From an uncultured Bordetella sp. (GTDB lineage: Bacteria; Pseudomonadota; Gammaproteobacteria; Burkholderiales; Burkholderiaceae_B): DNA of 11,498 nucleotides. The notes under the pieces are model-generated. The model saw only the letters and a program-made list of their open reading frames with translations, was not told the origin of the DNA and searched no databases. Below are positions 7,137 through 11,498 of the stretch, one piece after another. The stretch covers positions 1 through 11,498 of the forward strand of contig CALGFL010000012.1 of the NCBI GenBank assembly GCA_937881145.1. Reading direction: 5' to 3'. Numbering within the stretch: the first letter of the stretch is position 1; every line of letters begins with the position of its first letter. The position numbers and the translations under genes are program-made.

Positions 7137-8078
7137 ATGCCTTTGACGTATCAAAAAACTTATCGCACCTCGACGACAGCCGCCATTCTGGTCGTGCTGT
7201 TCGTTCTGATCGGCGCGTATTACGTGTATTTTTTCCGCGACAGCGCCTGGCTCGCGACACTGGTCGGCGCGTCGCGCGTGCCCATGACGCGGTGGATAGT
7301 CGGCATCGTCATCTTCGCCGTCAACTACATGCTGCTGGGTCGCGTGCCCAGGACGCTGCAGATCGTCGTGACGTTCGTCGAGCTGTTCCTGCTGCTGGGT
7401 CTGTTCATGACGACCTTCCAGCTCAGCCTGCCGTTCATCCGCCAGAAGATCGGCTTTCTGATCCTGCAGGGCGCGTTCACCACGCTATACGTGTCGGCCA
7501 TTTCCATCGTCATCGCCTTCTGCATCGCGCTGGTGACGGCCATTGCCCGGCTGTCGTCCAATGGCGTGGCGGTCGGCATCGCGCGTTTTTATACCTCGTT
7601 CTTTCGCGGGCTACCGCTGCTGATCCAGATTTTCATCCTGTACATGGGTTTTCCGCAGCTGGGCTTCGTGATCAACCCGATCCCCGCCGGCGTGGCCGCG
7701 CTGTCGCTGTGCTACGGCGCCTACATGAGCGAGATCTTCCGCGCCGGCATCCAGAGCATCCCCGTGGGCCAATGGGAAGCTTCGCGCGCCCTGGGCCTGC
7801 ACAAGAGCAAGATCATGCGGCTGGTGATCCTGCCGCAGGCGCTCAAGATCATCATTCCGCCCACCGGCAACCACTTCATCGCGATGCTCAAAGACAGCTC
7901 GCTGGTGTCGGTGGTGGGCGTATGGGAACTGACCTATGTGGCCAGCACGGTGGGCAACCGCGACTTTCGCAACATGGAAATGCTGATCACCGCGGCCGCC
8001 ATCTACTGGTTCATGTCCATCGTCCTGGAGCTCGTGCAAAGCCGTATCGAGCGCAGATTCAGCAGCGCCACGCGCTAA
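7137..8078 (+). CDS. Amino-acid-type ABC transporter permease with extended N-terminus
   Basis: A 313-residue inner-membrane permease of the HisM/GlnP family. The core begins near residue 105 (GFLILQGAFTTLYVS) and contains the cytoplasmic EAA loop EASRALGLHKSKIMRLVILP starting at Glu214, which contacts the ATPase. Ahead of the core is an extension of about 100 residues with hydrophobic stretches at about 15-33, 52-67 and 73-98, so up to three additional membrane segments; ordinary members are about 215-240 residues. The ATG at 7137 lies 6 bases after the upstream stop and follows a G-rich tract (7122-7126). As the only permease gene in the operon it probably works as a homodimer. Confidence 0.92.
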   Translation: MPLTYQKTYRTSTTAAILVVLFVLIGAYYVYFFRDSAWLATLVGASRVPMTRWIVGIVIFAVNYMLLGRVPRTLQIVVTFVELFLLLGLFMTTFQLSLPFIRQKIGFLILQGAFTTLYVSAISIVIAFCIALVTAIARLSSNGVAVGIARFYTSFFRGLPLLIQIFILYMGFPQLGFVINPIPAGVAALSLCYGAYMSEIFRAGIQSIPVGQWEASRALGLHKSKIMRLVILPQALKIIIPPTGNHFIAMLKDSSLVSVVGVWELTYVASTVGNRDFRNMEMLITAAAIYWFMSIVLELVQSRIERRFSSATR

Positions 8079-8090
8079 ATGGAAGGCATC

Positions 8091-8843
8091 ATGCAAAACG
8101 GCACCGCATACGCCATTACCATGGGCGGCGTGAACAAATGGTACGGCCAGCACCATGTGCTCAAGGACATCGACCTGCAGGTCCGCGATAAAGAAAAAAT
8201 CGTCATCTGCGGCCCGTCGGGCTCCGGCAAGTCGACGCTGATCCGCTGCATCAACGGCCTGGAAGGGCATCAGCAGGGCCGCATCGTGATCGACGGCGTG
8301 GAACTGTCGGATGAACTGGCTTCGCTCGACCGCGTGCGCGGCGACGCGGGCATGGTGTTCCAGCAGTTCAATCTGTTCCCGCACATGACCATTCTGGACA
8401 ACTGCACGCTGGCGCCGATCCACGTCAAGGGCATGAAGAAAGCCGAGGCGCGCGACCTGGCCATGCGCTACATGGCCCGCGTCAAGATCCAGGACCAGGC
8501 GCACAAGTATCCCGCGCAGCTTTCCGGCGGGCAGCAGCAGCGCGTGGCCATCGCCCGCGCGCTGTGCATGCAGCCCAAGATCATGCTTTTCGACGAGCCC
8601 ACCTCGGCGCTCGATCCCGAGATGGTCAAGGAAGTGCTCGATACCATGATCGAACTGGCCGGCATGGGCATGACAATGATATGCGTGACGCACGAAATGG
8701 GCTTCGCGCGCCAGGTGGCCGATCGCGTGATCTTCATGGACAACGGCGCCATCGTCGAATCGGGCCCGCCGCAAGAGATCTTCGGCGCGCCGCGCACCGA
8801 CCGGCTCAAGACCTTCCTGAGCCAGATCCTGCACAACCACTGA
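8091..8843 (+). CDS. Amino-acid-type ABC transporter ATP-binding protein
   Basis: A 250-residue cytoplasmic ATPase of the GlnQ/HisP group that powers the permease. Visible motifs: Walker [10 protein letters not shown] (41-49), Q-loop [10 protein letters not shown] (Gln91/Gln92), ABC signature LSGGQQQR (144-151), Walker [13 protein letters not shown] (164-175, Glu169 catalytic) and the switch His201 in VTHEMGFA. No key residue is missing. The start at 8091 is preferred because GGAAGG (8081-8086) precedes it by four bases. An in-frame ATG at 8079, directly after the permease stop, would add four residues but has no ribosome binding site. Last gene of the operon, convergent with the citrate-synthase-like gene. 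Confidence 0.95.
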   Translation: MQNGTAYAITMGGVNKWYGQHHVLKDIDLQVRDKEKIVICGPSGSGKSTLIRCINGLEGHQQGRIVIDGVELSDELASLDRVRGDAGMVFQQFNLFPHMTILDNCTLAPIHVKGMKKAEARDLAMRYMARVKIQDQAHKYPAQLSGGQQQRVAIARALCMQPKIMLFDEPTSALDPEMVKEVLDTMIELAGMGMTMICVTHEMGFARQVADRVIFMDNGAIVESGPPQEIFGAPRTDRLKTFLSQILHNH

Positions 8844-8884
8844 GGCGGCTTGCCGCCTTGCGCGCAAGCGCTATTGCGGCGCTT
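8843..8884. terminator. Hairpin cluster between convergent genes (weak terminator candidate)
   Basis: The 27-base gap between the ATPase stop and the stop of the facing gene contains AGGCGGC (8843-8849) pairing with GCCGCCT (8852-8858), a perfect 12-bp palindrome CTTGCGCGCAAG (8857-8868), and AAGCGC/GCGCTT (8866-8871, 8879-8884). All are GC-rich and alternative to one another. None has a real T tract, so they are not classic intrinsic terminators, but they are the only structure available to separate the convergent transcripts. Confidence 0.35.
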
Positions 8885-10130
8885 CGTATTTGGCGCGCGG
8901 GCGCAGCAGGAAAGCCTGCGTGCGCTGTTCCATCACGTGCGCTACCCAGCCCGCGGTGCGCCCCACGATCCAGATGGCCGTGGCCGAGCCGTCGGGCAGT
9001 CTCAAGGCGCGAGCCAGTGCGACCAGGCCGAGCGCCAGGCCTGGCTGGGCGTTCAGTTCGCGCCGCGCCCGGTCGAAGAACTGGAGCGTGAGCCGGGTGT
9101 GCTTGCGGACGGTCGGCGTGGCATGCGGGCCACGCGCGATTTCTTCGGCCGCTTGTAGCATCAGGTCGGCGCGTGGGTCCCCGCCGGGGTAGAGCGGATG
9201 GTTGAAGGCGAAAAGACTGGCGCCGTATTCGCGCACGCGGTCGAGCCGGGTGTCGAGCGCCGACATCGGGGCGCATAAAAGCAGAGTTTCGATTTTTTCC
9301 GTTCCCGTGCCGGTTGAAAAGCCGACGTGCGAACCGATGGCGCTGGCCACGCAATTGAAGAGGTTCGCATTGGTCGAGGCGGCCACCCGGGCAGAGAACG
9401 TCGCGGGCGCCAGCTCGTTGTCCGCCAGGACGATGAGTGCCGTATTGATCGCGCGCAAGGTTTCGGGGGTGACGGCGGCGCCCGCGGCGCGCAGGATCTG
9501 GCCAGCGATGCTTTCGTCGGCTTTGCGCTTGACGAAGGCACGCTGCGGGCCCAGAAAGCCGATGCAACCGGCCATGCTCTGGATCATCAGGCGCGCGGCC
9601 TGCACGGCGCTGCCGTCGGCGATTTCGCGCGTACCGCGGCCTTGCATGGCCAGCGCGGCCGGCAGCATGCCGATCAGATTGCTGATGTCGCTGCTTGCGA
9701 TCTTGCCTTCGTAGGTCGACAGAAAGCGCAGCACGTCGGGCGGCGTATCGGCCGGCGCCCAGATGGCAAGGCCGTCTTGCCAGATTCCCGTCATCAGCAG
9801 ATGCGCCACCGATTCGAACGACGCGCCCGCCGTGGCCAGGTCGGTCGCCAATTTGTTGCGGTAGCGCGGGCCGTGCGGCGTGATCTGTGTGATGGCCGAA
9901 TGCAGCACCGGGTCGCCCAGGCGCATGGTGGACTCGGCCACCGAGCCCATGGGAGAGCGGCCGCGCTTGCGTGTGCTCAGCTGTTCGATGTCCCGGCGCA
10001 AGTACAGGCGCTTGCGGCCGTCTTCGTGCGGCGTGGCGCGGATCAGGCCGCGGCTGACATAGGCATACAGCGTCGCGGGTTTGATTTTCAGGATGTCCAG
10101 CGCTTCTTCCCGCGTGAGCATGTCGTTCAT
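8871..10130 (-). CDS. Helix-turn-helix / citrate-synthase-fold fusion, probably a metabolite-sensing regulator
   Basis: A 419-residue two-part protein. Residues about 5-50 (LTREEALDILKIKPATLYAY, then GLIRATPHEDGRKRLYLRRD) form a MerR/excisionase-like winged helix. Residues about 65-419 follow the citrate synthase family, with LADNELAPATFSARVAAST (235-253), NHPLYPGGDPRA (310-321), GRTAGWVAHVMEQ (390-402) and the family tail RPRAKYEAP. Compared with the usual motifs of active relatives (ADHELN, GPxHGGA, PNxDF), the first His is Asn238, the catalytic His is Thr273 and the catalytic Asp is Ala366. His311, and Arg391 in the GRTAG motif, remain. Normal citrate synthesis is therefore unlikely, and a role in binding an acid or acyl-CoA and regulating transcription is inferred. 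AGGAAG (10139-10144) stands 8 bases before the ATG. Enzymatic activity on a different substrate cannot be excluded. Confidence 0.85.
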   Translation of the reverse strand: MNDMLTREEALDILKIKPATLYAYVSRGLIRATPHEDGRKRLYLRRDIEQLSTRKRGRSPMGSVAESTMRLGDPVLHSAITQITPHGPRYRNKLATDLATAGASFESVAHLLMTGIWQDGLAIWAPADTPPDVLRFLSTYEGKIASSDISNLIGMLPAALAMQGRGTREIADGSAVQAARLMIQSMAGCIGFLGPQRAFVKRKADESIAGQILRAAGAAVTPETLRAINTALIVLADNELAPATFSARVAASTNANLFNCVASAIGSHVGFSTGTGTEKIETLLLCAPMSALDTRLDRVREYGASLFAFNHPLYPGGDPRADLMLQAAEEIARGPHATPTVRKHTRLTLQFFDRARRELNAQPGLALGLVALARALRLPDGSATAIWIVGRTAGWVAHVMEQRTQAFLLRPRAKYEAPQ

Positions 10131-10170
10131 GACCAGTGCTTCCTGCCGTTCTTTTTATGAGTGTGAGAAT

Positions 10171-10176
10171 ATTATA
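10171..10176 (-). promoter_or_regulatory. -10 box of the HTH/citrate-synthase gene
   Basis: The + strand ATTATA is a perfect TATAAT on the minus strand, 40 bases ahead of the gene's ATG at 10130. No good -35 is found at 16-18 bases (best TCAATA, 10194-10199, 17-base spacer), so an activator or weak intrinsic strength is possible. It overlaps the left arm of the inverted repeat at 10174-10196. Confidence 0.55.
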
Positions 10177-10196
10177 TTGATTTTAAAATTCAATAT
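10174..10196. repeat. 23-bp inverted repeat, candidate operator of the divergent promoters
   Basis: ATATTGA at 10174-10180 and its exact reverse complement TCAATAT at 10190-10196 flank a 9-base AT core. ATATTGAT is also repeated directly at 10193-10200. The dyad overlaps the minus-strand -10 box and touches the candidate -35 of the transporter gene, so a bound dimer could control both directions. MerR-like winged helices bind dyads, so the neighbouring HTH protein is the natural candidate; this is inference. Confidence 0.45.
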
Positions 10197-10224
10197 TGAT
10201 AAATATAAAGTTGATTATTAAAGT
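10196..10224 (+). promoter_or_regulatory. Candidate promoter of the MFS transporter gene
   Basis: TTGATA (10196-10201, five of six matches to TTGACA) is followed after 17 bases by TAAAGT (10219-10224, four of six to TATAAT). An alternative is TTGATT (10211-10216) with CATAAA (10236-10241) and a 19-base spacer, the unusual spacing of MerR-activated promoters. Downstream lie two dyads, GCCGCG-C-CGCGGC (10245-10257) and CGAATATTCG (10260-10269). The second abuts the Shine-Dalgarno GGAG (10269-10272) and could mask it. Confidence 0.4.
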
Positions 10225-10279
10225 GGCCTCCGATTCATAAAAACGCCGCGCCGCGGCAACGAATATTCGGAGACACAGC

Positions 10280-11498
10280 ATGGCCCAAGACACTCCATCG
10301 TCGAGCCCGGTGCGCATCGATCTGCTCGAAACCCTGCAAGCCGCGCCGCTCGGCGCGTTTCATCTGCTGCTCGCCGTCCTGCTGGCCCTGATTCTCTGGT
10401 TCGACGGCTACGACCTCTACAACGCCGCCTCCATCGTCCATGACGTTGCGCCGCTCTGGCATCTGTCGCCCAGCGAGGTCGGCCTGATGCTGTCGTGCGG
10501 TCTGGCTGGCTTTGCGGTCGGATCGGCCGTGTCTGGCTTGTTCGGCGATCGCCTGGGCCGGCGCCGCGTGCTGCTGGCCGGCGTCTGGGGGGCGGGCGTG
10601 ATGAGCCTGGCCATCGGCGTTTTCGCCAACGACCTGGGCACCTTCATCGGGCTGCGCCTGGTGATGGGCGTCTCGCTCGGCCTGCTGATGCCGATCGCAA
10701 TCACCTACATCAACGAGATCGCGCCCAAGCGCGTGGCCAACGTCTTCACCATCGGATTCTTTTCGCTGGGCTGGATCGGCGGGGCGACCTGCTCCGGATT
10801 CATCGCCGCGTGGCTGAGCCCGCGCTATGGCTGGCACAGCCTGTATCTCTTCGGTGGCCTGGCCTTGCTGCTGGCCCTGGCGCTGCAGTTCGCGCTGCCC
10901 GAATCCGTTTCTTTCCTGGGCAGCCGCGGCCGCTGGGACGAGGTGCGCGTGCAGCTGGCGCGCTTCTGGCCGTCGCGCGCCGAAGAGTTCAGGCGCGCGA
11001 CGCTGGTCGCGCCCGAGCCGACCGCCAAGGCGGGCTCCCTGGCCGCGCTGTTCTCGGCCCAATACCGCGGCAAGACCTTCTGCTTCTGGGGCATGGGCGC
11101 GCTTTCGCTGTTTTCGTCCTACGGTCTGTCGGGCTGGCTGCCCACGATCCTGATCGCGCGCGGCGTAACCATGACCAGCAGCTTCGCCTTCGGCTCTTTG
11201 CTGGTGTTCGCCTCGGCCTTCGGCAGCCTGGTGACGGGTTTCGTCGCCGATCGCATCGGCAACCGGCGCCTGGCCATGTCCGTCGCCTGGCTGTTGGGCG
11301 TCGCGGCCATCGGCATGCTGGCCCAAAGCGGCCACGGCTCGGTCTTCTGGATCATCGTGGCAGCGGGCATGTTCGTGATCGGCACGCAGACGGTGCTCAA
11401 CAATCTTGTCGCGGTCAGCTATCCCACCGAAATCCGCAGCACGGGTGTGGGCGTCTTCCTCGGCGTGGCGCGCGTGGGCGCTATGTGCGGCCCGGCGA
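10280..11498 (+). CDS. Major facilitator superfamily transporter, acid:H+ symporter-like (3' end outside window)
   Basis: The frame is open from the ATG to the window edge (406 codons) with no stop, so the C-terminus is missing. It encodes a polytopic inner-membrane carrier. The first membrane helix carries WFDGYDLY with Asp42 and Asp45, the DGxD signature of the aromatic acid:H+ symporter (PcaK/BenK-like) group. The TM2-3 loop has the MFS motif GDRLGRRR (89-96), and an equivalent loop in the second half reads ADRIGNRR. The TM4 region (RLVMGVSLGLLMPIAITYIN) is less glycine-rich than in classical aromatic-acid carriers, so the substrate may be another organic acid. GGAG at 10269-10272 lies 7 bases before the ATG. 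It is divergent from the HTH/citrate-synthase gene, which suggests regulation by that protein and a substrate related to its ligand. Confidence 0.88.
   Translation, partial: MAQDTPSSSPVRIDLLETLQAAPLGAFHLLLAVLLALILWFDGYDLYNAASIVHDVAPLWHLSPSEVGLMLSCGLAGFAVGSAVSGLFGDRLGRRRVLLAGVWGAGVMSLAIGVFANDLGTFIGLRLVMGVSLGLLMPIAITYINEIAPKRVANVFTIGFFSLGWIGGATCSGFIAAWLSPRYGWHSLYLFGGLALLLALALQFALPESVSFLGSRGRWDEVRVQLARFWPSRAEEFRRATLVAPEPTAKAGSLAALFSAQYRGKTFCFWGMGALSLFSSYGLSGWLPTILIARGVTMTSSFAFGSLLVFASAFGSLVTGFVADRIGNRRLAMSVAWLLGVAAIGMLAQSGHGSVFWIIVAAGMFVIGTQTVLNNLVAVSYPTEIRSTGVGVFLGVARVGAMCGPA

Noticed and set aside
4959..7154. 731-codon minus-strand open frame opposite the binding protein and oxidoreductase
   Set aside because: It spans two genes with clear family motifs on the + strand and has the same low-information shadow composition.
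8806..9567. Open frame overlapping the HTH/citrate-synthase gene in another frame of the same strand
   Set aside because: Shadow frame: the citrate synthase motifs all fall in the 8871-10130 reading frame.
8871..10130. Ordinary citrate synthase gene (gltA or prpC)
   Set aside because: The N-terminal DNA-binding domain and the replaced catalytic positions argue against a housekeeping enzyme.
10235..11335. 366-codon minus-strand frame opposite the transporter
   Set aside because: Antisense to the MFS gene, whose motifs are unambiguous. The frame's Gln/Ala/Arg-rich translation shows no family features.

Overview
The window is GC-rich chromosomal DNA, most consistent with a betaproteobacterium of the Burkholderiales, probably Alcaligenaceae (Bordetella/Achromobacter type). 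That placement is an inference from gene content and protein style, not from a search. Coding density is high. No tRNA, rRNA, CRISPR array, insertion sequence or phage gene was seen.

Left part (1-771): the last codons of a gene that is probably pqiB, followed by a PqiC/YmbA-type outer-membrane lipoprotein. This looks like the end of a pqiABC lipid-transport operon. A short AT-rich control region (772-900) leads into putA (901-4722), the trifunctional proline catabolic flavoprotein with its own ribbon-helix-helix DNA-binding domain. The control region carries nested palindromes and one match to the E. coli PutA operator box. A strong intrinsic terminator closes putA.

Middle part (4965-8843): four tightly packed genes on the + strand form one polar/amino-acid ABC uptake operon. 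They encode a periplasmic binding protein, an FAD-dependent amine/amino-acid oxidoreductase, a permease with an extra N-terminal membrane region, and an ATPase. The oxidoreductase sits between the binding protein and the permease, which suggests that import and the first oxidation step of one nitrogenous substrate are coupled. The substrate is not identifiable from sequence. The position next to putA makes a proline-like or polyamine-like compound attractive, but only as a guess.

Right part (8871-11498): a minus-strand gene encodes an N-terminal helix-turn-helix fused to a citrate-synthase fold. It diverges from a + strand major-facilitator transporter that runs off the window. By family-motif comparison, three of the conserved His/Asp positions of citrate synthase are replaced (Asn238, Thr273, Ala366). 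The substrate-side Arg motif and one His remain. The protein therefore looks like a metabolite-sensing transcription factor built from a dead citrate synthase, probably controlling the divergent transporter. The roughly 150-bp AT-rich spacer holds a perfect minus-strand -10 box and a 23-bp inverted repeat between overlapping divergent promoter candidates. This is the most interesting part of the window.
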